Assembly (NCBI GenBank): GCA_947306495.1
Contig: CAMZGT010000006.1
Coordinates: forward strand, 1-60,118
Reading direction: 5' to 3'
Length of the DNA stretch: 60,118 bases
DNA from: an uncultured Acinetobacter sp.
GTDB lineage: Bacteria > Cyanobacteriota > Vampirovibrionia > Gastranaerophilales > Gastranaerophilaceae
The position numbers were made by a program, and so were the translations under genes. Positions 51,056-60,118 of this stretch are shown here, in pieces; within the stretch, counting starts at the first letter, position 1, and each line of letters begins with the position of its first letter. The notes under the pieces were generated by a model. That model was not told the origin of the DNA, ran no database searches, and saw nothing but the letters and a program-made list of their open reading frames with translations.

Positions 51056-54000
51056 TTAATCTCTCAATTTCACACCGGTAACTTTAGAAATACCTTTTTC
51101 TTTTTGTGTTACACCAATCGTGCGATTTGCAGATTCAATCATAGGTTTTCTGTGACTTACAACAATAAACTGTGTTGATTCAGATTGAGACTGAACAATA
51201 TGCGCAAGTTTTTCTACATTTATACCATCTAAACTTGCATCAACTTCATCAAAAGCATAGAAAGGTGCCGGCATATATTTCTGTATTGAAAATACGAATG
51301 CCAGAGCTGTTAATGCCTTTTCTCCTCCTGACATACCTGCAAGACGCTGTTTTTTCTTATCTCGCGGTTGAGCTTCAATATCCAAACCGCCTTCAAAAGG
51401 TTTTTCTTCATTTTCTAAAATTAAAGTACCTTCACCATCAGATAATTTGTGGAAAATATCTTTAAAGTTTTCATTTAGTGCTGTATAAGTTTTCAAAAAA
51501 GTTTCCTTTTTTAAATCCTCATACCCTTTCATCCTCTCCAAAATTTGAGCACGTTCAGAAGATAGAGTTTCTATCTGGGTTTGTAATTCTTGCTGCCGAG
51601 CAGAAACTGTTTCGTAATCTTCGAGAGCTTTCATATTAACAGCACCCAATTCATCCATTCGTTTTTGAAGTTTTTGAATCTTATTGGTAATATCTTCTAT
51701 AGACATTTCAATCGGTTCCAAATCGTTTATATTAACGCCGACATCTTCCAAAATTGTTTTAATTTCTTCTAATTGCGGTTCAAGCTCTCGTCTGCGAGCT
51801 TTGAATGATTCTATTTGTTCGGTAATTTTTTCTATATCGGAAGCTTTTAAATTACGCTGAGTTTCTATATCAATTAAATCTTTATTGATATCATCACGTT
51901 GTTTAAGCAATTCAGCAAGTTTATCCGTGATTTCTTTAATTTGAACATCAAGAATCTCTAATTCACTTTCAAGTCCCTTTATTTCTTCTGCAAACTTAGC
52001 TTTATCAAGTTCCAAATCTTTATTTGTTGCAATGGAACGTTCTATGGTCTCGTTATGAGTTTTTATTGTTGTATTTATAAATTCAATTCTTTGACGTAAC
52101 CCTTCGATTTCATTATTAGCATCTGCAGAATTTTTCTCATAACGTTTAATTTCTGCTTCTACGCCTGCTGTTTTTTCTTTCAAATCTTTTAAGTCAGCAT
52201 CATTCATAAGCTTTTCAACTTCTTGAATATCAGTTTGCAAATCAGTCATTTTTTGTGAAATTAGAACGTGTTCTTCCTCCATCTTATCAAGATTTTTTTC
52301 CAATTTTAGGATTTCAGGTTTTGTATTTTCTATAAAAGAGTTTTGTTCATCTATACTTATTTGAGTATTAGCAAAACTTGTTTCCATTGTTGATAATTCT
52401 AATTTTGCTTTATTGAACTCAGTTGTAGATGTAGAATACTTACTTCTAACATCTTCCATTTTTGCTTCTAAATCTGAACGTTTTTTAATCAATAGAGCAT
52501 ATTTAGATTCCATGTCTTTGAGTTTGACTCTATAATTTTCCAATTCCGTATCAGAATTTTGAGCAAATTTGAGTCCGGTCTTTCTTATAGCACCACCCGT
52601 TATTGATCCGGATTTTTCGAAAAGATCACCTGACAGAGTTACCATTCTATATTTACCGATTAGTTTATGAGCAGCTTCTCTATCCTCAACAACAAGAGTA
52701 TCGCCAACGGCATAATAAAATGCATCTAAATACTCATCATCAAAATCAATAAGATTAATTGCAAAATCTATCACGCCCTTATCCCTTGGCAAGTTTAAAC
52801 TCTTAGGACATTTAACAATTTTATTAAGCGGAATAAATGTTGCTCTACCTGCATTAGAAGATTTCAGCAATTCTATGCAAGTTGATGCAACATGTTCATC
52901 ATCAACAACAATGTGCGCCATACGACCACCAACTGCAATTTCCATTGCTGTTGAAAATTCTTCATCAACTTTGCCAAGTTTCATTAAAGGCGCATGAACC
53001 CCCTTGATGTTAGCACTTATAATGGTATCAACTGCACATCCGAGGTTAGCTTCTTCATTTGCTTGTTTAGTTGCCTCAAGCATATAAATCTTTTTACGTG
53101 CTGCTTGCAAGTCGTAGTCAAAGTCTGTGATCTCGTTTTTAGTTTTATCCAATTCATATAATGTATTCTTAAGGATAGTTTTGAAATCGTCAAGTTCTTT
53201 TCCTAATTGTTCTATTAACATATCCTTAGAAGCTTTTTTTTCAGAGAAACTTGTTTTAAAATCTTCTAATTCAATAAGTTTTGCTTTTGCATCCTCAACC
53301 GCTTTCTTCTTAGTTGATAATTCAGCCTCTAGTGGTGCCTGCTTTTGTATTAATTTTGTTTCTTTATCTTGATACTCTTCGAGTTCTTTTCTTAAATTAT
53401 TTCTTTTCTCAATATGTTTTTCCGCAGATTCATTCAGTCCTGACATATCCTCAAGAATTTTATGAAGAATAGATTTTTGTTCCGCTATGTTAGCTTCAAT
53501 TCGGATAATTTCATCTTTTTTTAATGAAATTTTAAGTTCAGCATCCTTAATTTTGTCTTTTTGGACTTCTATGCCATTTTTTGTATTCTCAATGGTTTTT
53601 AAATTATCCTGAATTTGTTTATCAGCAAAAGCTATTGAAGAGTTTTTTCTTGAGATTGAACCTTTTAATTCTTCTGCTTTCTGTTTAAGTTCAAGCTGAT
53701 GAGCTTCACCTTTTTCCTTAATCGTTGCTGAAATTTCTTCGTATTTTTCTTTTATAAGTTTAAGCCGCTCTTCTAAATCTTTTGACTTTAGTTCTTCTTC
53801 TTTTTTCTTCTTAGTAAACTCAAGAATATTTTCGTGAGCTTTTTCTAAATTCCTTCTGATATCAAAAAACTTAACTGTATTTATTTGGCTTTCTAAGCCA
53901 ACTTTCTCATCTTTGAGCTTCTGATACTTAAGAGCTACTTCTCGTTCTTCTTTTAATTGTTCTAAGCGAGCATTAACTTCATTTAAAATAAGAGTAGAAT

Positions 54001-54547
54001 TAACAACTCTTTTTTCAACCGTTTCCAGTTCATTCGTTGCCTGCTCAATACGGCGATCAAAATCTGCGACCCCAGCTATTTCATCAATAATTTTACGGCG
54101 TTCATTAGGAGTGCAATTCGTTATGCTCATGACATCGCCTTGCATCATTACATTGTAACTGTTAGGAGTAATATTATATTTTTCGAGTTTTGCATGAATA
54201 TCAGATAGTGTTGCAACTTTATCATCTAAATAATAAATACTGTTAAATCCCTGAGATGATTTGCGAATCCTTCTTGCTACTGAAAAATCACCCCCCTCAG
54301 CTTCGCCAAAAGTTACTTTGACATAAGCCTCATTGCGTTTATTATAGGTAGAAATTAAATGAAAAAGTTTTTCAGCACGTAGCGTTCTGCTGGTAGAAAG
54401 TCCCAGAGCAAAAAGGATACTATCGATAATATTACTTTTCCCTGACCCGTTTGGTCCGGAAATTGTAGTAAAACCTTTTAGCATGGGTATTTCAACTTTG
54501 TTAGCAAACGACTTAAAGTTGTCTACTTCCAACTGTTTTATATACAT
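51056..54547 (-). CDS. smc: Chromosome condensation ATPase SMC
   Basis: 1163 residues: Walker A GPNGSGKSNIIDSILFALG (about 32-50), long coiled coils about 165-500 and 660-1010, hinge about 510-650 (GVHAPLMKLGKVDEEFSTAMEIAVGGRM...), and signature LAGMSGGEKALTALAFVFSIQ with Walker B PAPFYAFDEVDASLDG. Works with ScpA and ScpB, encoded immediately after it. Full length and intact. Confidence 0.97.
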   Translation of the reverse strand: MYIKQLEVDNFKSFANKVEIPMLKGFTTISGPNGSGKSNIIDSILFALGLSTSRTLRAEKLFHLISTYNKRNEAYVKVTFGEAEGGDFSVARRIRKSSQGFNSIYYLDDKVATLSDIHAKLEKYNITPNSYNVMMQGDVMSITNCTPNERRKIIDEIAGVADFDRRIEQATNELETVEKRVVNSTLILNEVNARLEQLKEEREVALKYQKLKDEKVGLESQINTVKFFDIRRNLEKAHENILEFTKKKKEEELKSKDLEERLKLIKEKYEEISATIKEKGEAHQLELKQKAEELKGSISRKNSSIAFADKQIQDNLKTIENTKNGIEVQKDKIKDAELKISLKKDEIIRIEANIAEQKSILHKILEDMSGLNESAEKHIEKRNNLRKELEEYQDKETKLIQKQAPLEAELSTKKKAVEDAKAKLIELEDFKTSFSEKKASKDMLIEQLGKELDDFKTILKNTLYELDKTKNEITDFDYDLQAARKKIYMLEATKQANEEANLGCAVDTIISANIKGVHAPLMKLGKVDEEFSTAMEIAVGGRMAHIVVDDEHVASTCIELLKSSNAGRATFIPLNKIVKCPKSLNLPRDKGVIDFAINLIDFDDEYLDAFYYAVGDTLVVEDREAAHKLIGKYRMVTLSGDLFEKSGSITGGAIRKTGLKFAQNSDTELENYRVKLKDMESKYALLIKKRSDLEAKMEDVRSKYSTSTTEFNKAKLELSTMETSFANTQISIDEQNSFIENTKPEILKLEKNLDKMEEEHVLISQKMTDLQTDIQEVEKLMNDADLKDLKEKTAGVEAEIKRYEKNSADANNEIEGLRQRIEFINTTIKTHNETIERSIATNKDLELDKAKFAEEIKGLESELEILDVQIKEITDKLAELLKQRDDINKDLIDIETQRNLKASDIEKITEQIESFKARRRELEPQLEEIKTILEDVGVNINDLEPIEMSIEDITNKIQKLQKRMDELGAVNMKALEDYETVSARQQELQTQIETLSSERAQILERMKGYEDLKKETFLKTYTALNENFKDIFHKLSDGEGTLILENEEKPFEGGLDIEAQPRDKKKQRLAGMSGGEKALTALAFVFSIQKYMPAPFYAFDEVDASLDGINVEKLAHIVQSQSESTQFIVVSHRKPMIESANRTIGVTQKEKGISKVTGVKLRD

Positions 54548-54651
54548 CTAATCCCTTCTCCACCTTTAAATATCGGCAATTATACTATAATTTAACCATT
54601 AAACCCTCTTGGTGTCAATGTGTTAAGGTGTGTAACGATTATATTTACAAC

Positions 54652-54684
54652 AAAAAAGCTCCTGTAAATTACAGGAGCTTTTTA
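54652..54684 (-). terminator. Terminator of the TpsB-like gene
   Basis: AAAAAGCTCCTGT/ACAGGAGCTTTTT around AAATT; T-run on both sides. Confidence 0.85.
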
Positions 54685-54700
54685 ATATTATTATAAAAAA

Positions 54701-56464
54701 TTATAATTTCTGAGGATTTCTAAGCGGTATCAATCTGTCAAGGTCACCGTTAACAGAGAAGTAGAACCTTGCTGTGCTTTCGCTGTAACGTTTGCTGCCA
54801 AGAGGGAAACCTACACCAATTTGCGCCGTTAGCCAATCCGCAAATGTAATATATGTGCCAAAACCTACAGAATGTAAGAATTCTTTAGGATAGTCATATA
54901 CATTGCCATTTTCACCAATCCAACCATAATCATAGAATGCTGCAAGTTTAATTCTTTCATCAATCTTAGGAGCAATTCTGTTCAAGAACGGAATCGGGAA
55001 TCTGTATTCGACAGTACCACTTACACCATAATCACCAATTATTTCAGCAGGTTGGTAACCTCTTAAAGTATACGGACCACCTAATTGCATTTGTTCTGCT
55101 GCATACAAACTGTTCGGAGAATACATAGCATTTACACGAACAATACCAAAGCTTCTTGCAAATAATCTTTGAACACGAGTTGCACCACCAGAAATCTTAA
55201 AGAAAGATGTGTCAGAAACATTGCTGTCGCCATGTCCGCCCATACCAAAATCTATACCTAAATTACCAAGCCAACGTCCATAACTGTCATCAGTCATACC
55301 ATATAACCCTGAACGCCATACGTGCAACGTGTAATTAGAAAGTCTTTCTCTGCCGTCAAATGCAGTCGTATTAGCATGTACAAGATCGTAACCTGTATAT
55401 AAGAATAAATCTGATTTTGCAGTTTGAACAAGAGGATGGGTTAATTTAAAGAAATAGCTTTGAGCATTACCTTTAATCTTTGCATCTCTTATATTGCTCG
55501 GACCGCCAAGTCTTACATGCGAATCATTGAAATCAAATGATAAACGAGTACCATATGATGATACCGGAAGTGAATATCCTGCCATCCATCCTGTGCTGCC
55601 GGATGATAGGATAGAACCACCGTAAATCTTGTCGCCTAAACCTGTAAGGTTATGCATACCAAGCAAGAATGAAACTCTTTGTGCACCTGTATAAGAACGA
55701 CCATAGTCATCATAGGTAACATCAAAGTTTATTGGGAATCTGTCACGTACGTTCAAAGTAATTTCAGTATTTTCATCTCCGCCTTGTTGACGTTCAATTT
55801 CTGTTTGAACTTGTACGTAATCTTCTTTGTTGATTTCTTTCATAGCTCTTTGAAGGTTTTTAGCATTGAACACATCACCTTCTCTTAAGCCGGCTTTTCC
55901 CATAATAATATGTTTCAAGTACCATTCTCTGGTCCATTTTTCACCTTCAATATTTAATGCACCAACCTTACTTTCAACAATATTAATAGTCGCTACACCA
56001 TCAACAATTCTTTGTGGAGGAACTGTTGCATATGATGTCAAATAGCCTTTTGATTTATACAAATTAGTTACTTTAGAACAAACTTCCAAAAGTTCATCAA
56101 AATATACATCTTCACCAAGAACTTCTAATGCAAGTTTTTCAAGTTCTGCAGTAGGAATCTTAGTATTTCCTTCAAAGTTTATTTTTTCAAGCATAAAATG
56201 AGGATTGTATAGCATACCCTCCCTTGCTTGATTTTCTTCAATTGTAGCATCATAAATCTGTTCGTCTTTTGTTACATCATCCAAAGATTGAACATAACTT
56301 TTATCAATTTGGTAATTGTTCATATTTTGGATTTCTGAAGCATTGTACGCACCGGGATTATAACCTGCCATACTTGCTGCCCCCGGGAATACACCATCTG
56401 CTTGAACTTGTGCCATTGATAAAAAGCAAACAGCTGCTACCAAATAACTTAATTGTTTTCTCAT
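54701..56464 (-). CDS. TpsB/FhaC-like Omp85-superfamily outer-membrane protein
   Basis: 587 residues with signal peptide (MRKQLSYLVAAVCFLSMAQVQADG). About 90-250 hold POTRA modules (LEKINFEGNTKIPTAELEKLALEVLGE, YLTSYATVPPQRIVDGVATINIVES), and about 255-587 a 16-strand-type barrel with GLGDKIYGGSI and the loop-6 motif LRGYQPAEIIGDYGVSGTVEYRFPIP. POTRA count (two to three) and barrel form fit the two-partner secretion transporters; no large TpsA exoprotein is in the window. Shows the cell has an outer membrane. Confidence 0.85.
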   Translation of the reverse strand: MRKQLSYLVAAVCFLSMAQVQADGVFPGAASMAGYNPGAYNASEIQNMNNYQIDKSYVQSLDDVTKDEQIYDATIEENQAREGMLYNPHFMLEKINFEGNTKIPTAELEKLALEVLGEDVYFDELLEVCSKVTNLYKSKGYLTSYATVPPQRIVDGVATINIVESKVGALNIEGEKWTREWYLKHIIMGKAGLREGDVFNAKNLQRAMKEINKEDYVQVQTEIERQQGGDENTEITLNVRDRFPINFDVTYDDYGRSYTGAQRVSFLLGMHNLTGLGDKIYGGSILSSGSTGWMAGYSLPVSSYGTRLSFDFNDSHVRLGGPSNIRDAKIKGNAQSYFFKLTHPLVQTAKSDLFLYTGYDLVHANTTAFDGRERLSNYTLHVWRSGLYGMTDDSYGRWLGNLGIDFGMGGHGDSNVSDTSFFKISGGATRVQRLFARSFGIVRVNAMYSPNSLYAAEQMQLGGPYTLRGYQPAEIIGDYGVSGTVEYRFPIPFLNRIAPKIDERIKLAAFYDYGWIGENGNVYDYPKEFLHSVGFGTYITFADWLTAQIGVGFPLGSKRYSESTARFYFSVNGDLDRLIPLRNPQKL

Positions 56465-56683
56465 ATTTCCGTTTTCCTAAGCTGTAATATTATTGGGTTA
56501 TACTTTTGTCACATTCAACATTATATTTTAAATAAAAGTCCAAAACAAATTTAATTGCTAAATTGTAACGAAATATTAACCATTATTAAGTCTATTCTAT
56601 ATCATTTATTAATTTTTGTAAAGATATGGATATATTAATGTTATAACCAGTCTGAAATGTGGAATTAATAAGTATATATCTCG

Positions 56684-56701
56684 TTTACAAAAATTTACAA
56701 G
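56684..56701 (+). promoter_or_regulatory. HLR1-like tandem box upstream of the 56713 gene
   Basis: TTTACAAAAATTTACAAG: two TTTACAA units at 10-nt period, one mismatch from the RpaB/HLR1 consensus at the last base. It lies only 11 nt before the ATG, where a bound protein would block translation or transcription elongation rather than activate. Confidence 0.3.
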
Positions 56702-56712
56702 AGTGGAGTAAA

Positions 56713-57024
56713 ATGTTACAAGCAATAAATCCGATTAATGCATATCCAGATTATGAACACTTGCGAATACTTCAAGAACTTCGCAGTCTCGGAATTACTC
56801 CGAGTGGAACAAAATCAATTGATAAAGCCAAACTTGAACAAGCAAAAGCTGAACTTATCCTAAAAATTAAAGATAAAGAACACACAGATATAACATCTGA
56901 TTTAAAAATCCAAATAATTGACCCTGCAGAAGCAATAGAAAATACCAAAAGGAGTGAGATGGAAGAGCAAAGGCTTGGAGCTATGACCATAGCAGAATTA
57001 AACAAAATTTATTTTCATTTATAA
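56713..57024 (+). CDS. Unknown 103-residue charged protein
   Basis: ATG 56713 with GTGGAG 7 nt upstream; the longer frame has no RBS. MLQAINPINAYPDYEHLRILQELRSLGITPSG starts with an Ile/Asn-rich leader followed by helices (DKAKLEQAKAELILKIKDKE; EEQRLGAMTIAELNKIYF). No signal or membrane segment, no family. Converges on rpsT through a shared terminator. Confidence 0.6.
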   Translation: MLQAINPINAYPDYEHLRILQELRSLGITPSGTKSIDKAKLEQAKAELILKIKDKEHTDITSDLKIQIIDPAEAIENTKRSEMEEQRLGAMTIAELNKIYFHL

Positions 57025-57028
57025 ATAA

Positions 57029-57060
57029 AAAAGGCGGCGGTGAAATCACCTCCGCCTTTT
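57029..57060. terminator. Bidirectional terminator between 56713 gene and rpsT
   Basis: AAAAGGCGG-C-GGTGA pairs with TCACC-T-CCGCCTTTT, one mismatch; A and T runs on both sides. Confidence 0.85.
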
Positions 57061-57067
57061 CAATAGC

Positions 57068-57334
57068 TTACTTAGCCAATTTTTTTATTGCAAGAACGAG
57101 TCTTGATTTTTTTCTTGCAGCTGTATTTTTGTGTAAAATACCTTTTGATACAGCCTTGTCACAAAGTTTGTAAACTCTTGAAATTGCTGCATTTAAAGCA
57201 TCTTTGTCATCGCTTTCCGCTAAAGCTAAAGCTTTCTTTTGAGCAGTTTTAATTGATGTTTTAAAAGCTACATTTCTTTGTCTGTTAGCTTCTGCTACAA
57301 GAATTCTTTTTTTTGCTGACTTAATGTTTGCCAT
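57068..57334 (-). CDS. rpsT: 30S ribosomal protein S20
   Basis: 88 residues, very basic helical hairpin protein: MANIKSAKKRILVAEANRQRN, KGILHKNTAARKKSRL. Binds the 5' domain and helix 44 of 16S rRNA. AAGGAAG RBS. Monocistronic, as common for rpsT. Confidence 0.96.
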   Translation of the reverse strand: MANIKSAKKRILVAEANRQRNVAFKTSIKTAQKKALALAESDDKDALNAAISRVYKLCDKAVSKGILHKNTAARKKSRLVLAIKKLAK

Positions 57335-57455
57335 TTTTATTTCTTCCTTTCGTTTATAAACCGAATTATCAGTTAATGACTCTGATCTTTCGGCTAATCA
57401 CTTGAGGATTAGTGAGTATAATTATTCTACATGCAAAATATTTTTTGTAAAGCGA

Positions 57456-59987
57456 TTAACTTTTTTTAATTTCAGTTAACGTAGGATCTAAAAGCCGTCT
57501 GCCTATATTTTCAAAATTTATAGCATACAGAGTTTTGCTTCCATATTTTATCATTTTTTCGACCACACCATTACCATACTTTGCGTGAGTTACCGCATCA
57601 CCTTGCTGCACAGGATCACTCGATACTAAATCTTCCTCAGGAATTTCTGCACTGTATACAGGCACAATTGGAGTTGATGAATCTCTTTTCTCTAAAATTT
57701 CTGCTTCCGGCTGTTCGTATTCTTCTATCGGTTGACCAAGACTTTCTTCTATAATCTCATCATCTGCTTCAGAAACTTCTTCCAATAAGGTGTCATCTGC
57801 GACTTCTTCCAATATTTCATCGTCGTTATTCAGTTCATCTATCAAATCTAAATCCGATTCTGATATACTTTCTTCAGGAAGTGTAGTAAAAACTTTGTCA
57901 ACATCTTTGACTATTTGTTTTTCAGATTCCAAAGACAGTTCTTCATCTTCGTCAAAATCATCACTCATATCAACAACTATATCTTCATCTGTTGCTTCAT
58001 CTGCATCAAGTTCTATAATTTCATCATCACTTCCGGATTCCGTTACAGTGCCAAATTCCTCAACTTCATTTATTGTTTCAGCGGTTTCATATCCCTCATT
58101 AACGGGAATTTCTTCTAAATCTTCATATTGACTGTTGTATTCGGCATTGTGTTCAATATTATCGTTAATACCTTCTTCGACAGAATCCGTTCCAATGTCC
58201 AAGTCAAACTCACTTCCGAGCTCAATAGAATTTTCCTGCTGTTCTTCTTCGCTAAAAGCTTCATTAAATTCTTGATGTGCGACCGTTTCAAAGTTTTCAT
58301 CAACAGACAAAACATCTTCAGATATATTGTCTGCATTTTCATCGTCTACGTTAACAGAAGTTTCTTCCTCTTCCAAAAGAATTTCCGGACTTACTTCAAC
58401 ATAATCCTCTGATGCGATTTCTTCTTCTTGCTCGTCATAAACGGGTAATTCTGTTACCGGATCTTCGTCTGTAGCAAGCTTTTCGATAGAAATTTCCTCA
58501 GAAGATTCTCCAGGAGCGATTTCTATAATGTCTTTAATACTTGATTCAACAGCATCTTCTCTCTCTTCGTCCGTCAATTCTTCTACTACTTGTGATTCTT
58601 CATTGTTATTAAATAGTTCTATTGTTTCCGGAACTTCTAAATCATTTGCAACAGCTGAAATTACAGATACTGACTTTTCATTTATTGAATTTATTATCTC
58701 AGGTTGTTCTTTAACAATCTCAGAATCATTTTCCGCAATCTCTTCTGCAGATGCCTCATTATTTTTTAACAATACCTCTAAATCAGAGTCGTTCTCATGT
58801 CTGTCATAACTTATATATTCATCAATATCAGAAATTTTTGTTATAAGCGGAATATAATTTGAGCCTTCACCAACAATTAAAGCGGTATTCTCAGGCATTG
58901 CCCTTAAAAAAGTGCCATATATTTTGAATACTTCTTTGTTTAACAAAGATGGCTCTATTATAAAGTTGTCAAACAAACCTTTTAACTCATTCAAATACTT
59001 AAATTTTGAATGAGTTAGTATTGCGGTTGGCACTTCTTTTACAGAGAGAATCCTCTTTAAACTTTTTTTCGTTATGCTGTTTGACAAATGTAAAATAATT
59101 TGCAAATCATTTTTTTGAGCGGCTTTGTTGTATATGTACTCTATGAAGCCTGCTTGAAATACAACGTCTAATTTAGAGACATCCACAACAGAACATTTCT
59201 TTGACAAGATATGAGAAAGAGTTGCCACTTCACGTTTATCGGCTGCAAAATACCCAAGTCTATCAAATTTAGCAAGTTTATTTTTTAAAACCAGCAACTT
59301 AAACACATGAGATTTATCTACCATATCATCAATGATTGTCTTTAATGCTTTAAATGGTAGAAACGGAACTGTTTTTGAATAATCTGACAAGTCCTTAAAT
59401 ATTTCAACTATTGTTGTTTTACTTTCGGATGTCACATCATTCAAACAATCTTTGTACATAAAAGTCAATGTATCAGTATCTAAAGGTAATTTAAAATCGA
59501 CACCTGCTTGATATTTTTTTGAATCAACAACACCATATGTATCAATTACTAAAACTTTTTTACCTAAATTATTAAATTGTTTTACCAAATTTCTAACAAT
59601 TACATTGTTATTTTTTTTGTTATCCACACTTACCAAAATTTTTTTATCAAATACTGATGAATCAAGAACAATATTTTCGCCGTTTAACGTTTTGCCCGCT
59701 AAAACAGGTTCCTCTTTTTTTATTGTTTCAATAATTTTTGCAGCAGGAAACTCAGTTACAGAAGCCTCTACAGAAGGTAAAGTGCCATCATAAACAGAAA
59801 ACATGTTGTTATCATATATAAATAAAAGCTTCGCATATGCTGTATCAGATTCAATACCTTTTTTTAGCTGAATTACTTGTGCTATATATTTTTTACCAAC
59901 ATCTTCGATTAATATAAATGACGCAAGACATATCTTTTCGCTTGCCGCAAATTTTATAAAACCATCTCTTACTTCTATAATATTCAT
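57456..59987 (-). CDS. HerA-like pseudo-ATPase with acidic linker and Tudor-like tail
   Basis: 843 residues with no signal peptide. About 5-80 resemble the HerA HAS-barrel (EVRDGFIKFAASEKICLASFILIED, KKYIAQVIQL). About 112-400 have the order of a HerA/FtsK-type ATPase, including KVLVIDTYGVVD where HerA has V-I-D-x-H-G-E, but the place of the P-loop reads SVDNKKNNNVIVRN with no G-x-G-K-S/T. About 400-780 are Glu/Asp-dominated, low complexity. About 795-840 (QQGDAVTHAKYGNGVVEKM, LYAINFENIGRRLLDPTL) match the Tudor-like C-terminal domain of UvrD/PcrA. A DNA- or RNA polymerase-linked role is inferred from this. GAGGGAATCC before the ATG. Confidence 0.7.
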   Translation of the reverse strand: MNIIEVRDGFIKFAASEKICLASFILIEDVGKKYIAQVIQLKKGIESDTAYAKLLFIYDNNMFSVYDGTLPSVEASVTEFPAAKIIETIKKEEPVLAGKTLNGENIVLDSSVFDKKILVSVDNKKNNNVIVRNLVKQFNNLGKKVLVIDTYGVVDSKKYQAGVDFKLPLDTDTLTFMYKDCLNDVTSESKTTIVEIFKDLSDYSKTVPFLPFKALKTIIDDMVDKSHVFKLLVLKNKLAKFDRLGYFAADKREVATLSHILSKKCSVVDVSKLDVVFQAGFIEYIYNKAAQKNDLQIILHLSNSITKKSLKRILSVKEVPTAILTHSKFKYLNELKGLFDNFIIEPSLLNKEVFKIYGTFLRAMPENTALIVGEGSNYIPLITKISDIDEYISYDRHENDSDLEVLLKNNEASAEEIAENDSEIVKEQPEIINSINEKSVSVISAVANDLEVPETIELFNNNEESQVVEELTDEEREDAVESSIKDIIEIAPGESSEEISIEKLATDEDPVTELPVYDEQEEEIASEDYVEVSPEILLEEEETSVNVDDENADNISEDVLSVDENFETVAHQEFNEAFSEEEQQENSIELGSEFDLDIGTDSVEEGINDNIEHNAEYNSQYEDLEEIPVNEGYETAETINEVEEFGTVTESGSDDEIIELDADEATDEDIVVDMSDDFDEDEELSLESEKQIVKDVDKVFTTLPEESISESDLDLIDELNNDDEILEEVADDTLLEEVSEADDEIIEESLGQPIEEYEQPEAEILEKRDSSTPIVPVYSAEIPEEDLVSSDPVQQGDAVTHAKYGNGVVEKMIKYGSKTLYAINFENIGRRLLDPTLTEIKKS

Positions 59988-60046
59988 TGGATTCCCTCAA
60001 AAGAATATTATCATGAACATGTTTTATAAACTCGTCTTAAATTAAA

Positions 60047-60108
60047 AATTTTTACAATTGTAAAAATTATTTTAAAAAGTAGTGACAACAAAAACTTGTT
60101 CATATAAT
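60047..60108 (+). promoter_or_regulatory. 22-bp perfect palindrome and promoter for a gene beyond the window
   Basis: AATTTTTACAA (60047-60057) is exactly mirrored by TTGTAAAAATT (60058-60068). Downstream GTGACA (60082-60087) and TATAAT (60103-60108), 15 nt apart, read rightward out of the window. The palindrome would suit an operator. The rest of 59988-60118 holds nothing further. Confidence 0.4.
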
Positions 60109-60118
60109 ATTGAAATAT

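Overview
The window is AT-rich, single-chromosome-type bacterial DNA with short intergenic gaps and rho-independent terminators after most operons. The gene set points to a non-photosynthetic relative of the Cyanobacteria, most likely a gut-type Vampirovibrionia/Melainabacteria (Gastranaerophilales). The clues are LL-diaminopimelate aminotransferase, a long cyanobacterial-style NusB, a type IV prepilin leader rich in A/V/I, a two-partner-secretion/Omp85-like outer-membrane protein (so a diderm), flagellar export genes, pyrophosphate-type phosphofructokinase and a GH13 glucan enzyme. The lineage call is inference from gene content; no rRNA is present to confirm it.

Layout. 0-10 kb: a C-terminal gene fragment, then an N-terminally shortened 7TM-HD (PgpH-like) gene with ybeY and dgkA, initiator tRNA, nusB, ftsY, dapL, a bifunctional-nuclease gene, nadK, two small unknown proteins, ispF and HU. 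10-16.5 kb: tRNA-Val with a small membrane gene, leuS, rsmA, a glutamate-cysteine ligase, then an accessory stretch (one EF-hand-like small gene, several long hairpins, palindromic repeats) ending at tRNA-Arg. 16.5-23 kb: two back-to-back signalling clusters: prepilin/PC4/sensorless histidine kinase/REC-GGDEF-REC on the minus strand, and REC-PAS-kinase/NarL regulator/unknown 411-residue protein on the plus strand. 23-29 kb: carbon metabolism (pgi, GH13 enzyme, pfp). 30-32.5 kb: tRNA-Asp followed by repeated copies of its own 3' end around a small unknown gene, then an apparently exported PLP decarboxylase. 32.6-38.3 kb: fluC/crcB, flhA, a PilZ gene, biotin genes bioD-bioA. 38.3-48 kb: an unknown helical protein, a CoA-disulfide-reductase-like flavoenzyme, a putative small RNA, a GH108 lysozyme, ftsH, a PAP2 phosphatase and fliP-fliQ-fliR-flhB. 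48-60 kb: a TPR-matrixin protease, scpB/scpA/smc (chromosome condensation), a TpsB-type outer-membrane protein, S20 and a large acidic protein that looks like a HerA-type ATPase that has lost its P-loop and gained a Tudor-like tail.

The most unusual signals are: (1) a composite upstream element (9-mer CTTAAYATT, then CAATTTT, then exactly 13 nt, then ACTTTATATA) placed 20-50 nt before three unrelated orphan genes (81-aa unknown, 143-aa EF-hand-like, GH108 lysozyme), with a variant in front of a possible small RNA; (2) tRNA-Asp and tRNA-Arg loci that each seem to carry a roughly 0.9-1.2 kb insertion with one small cargo gene, pointing against the tRNA and bounded by a second, partial tRNA 3' end plus hairpin; (3) several small orphan proteins starting with a similar Asn-rich leader that ends in a short F-K/G/T-G/S motif; (4) the secreted PLP enzyme, the lysozyme with a long low-complexity head and the HerA-derived acidic protein. 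Starts were moved from the longest possible ORF wherever a Shine-Dalgarno sequence clearly picks an internal codon; these cases are stated in the entries.
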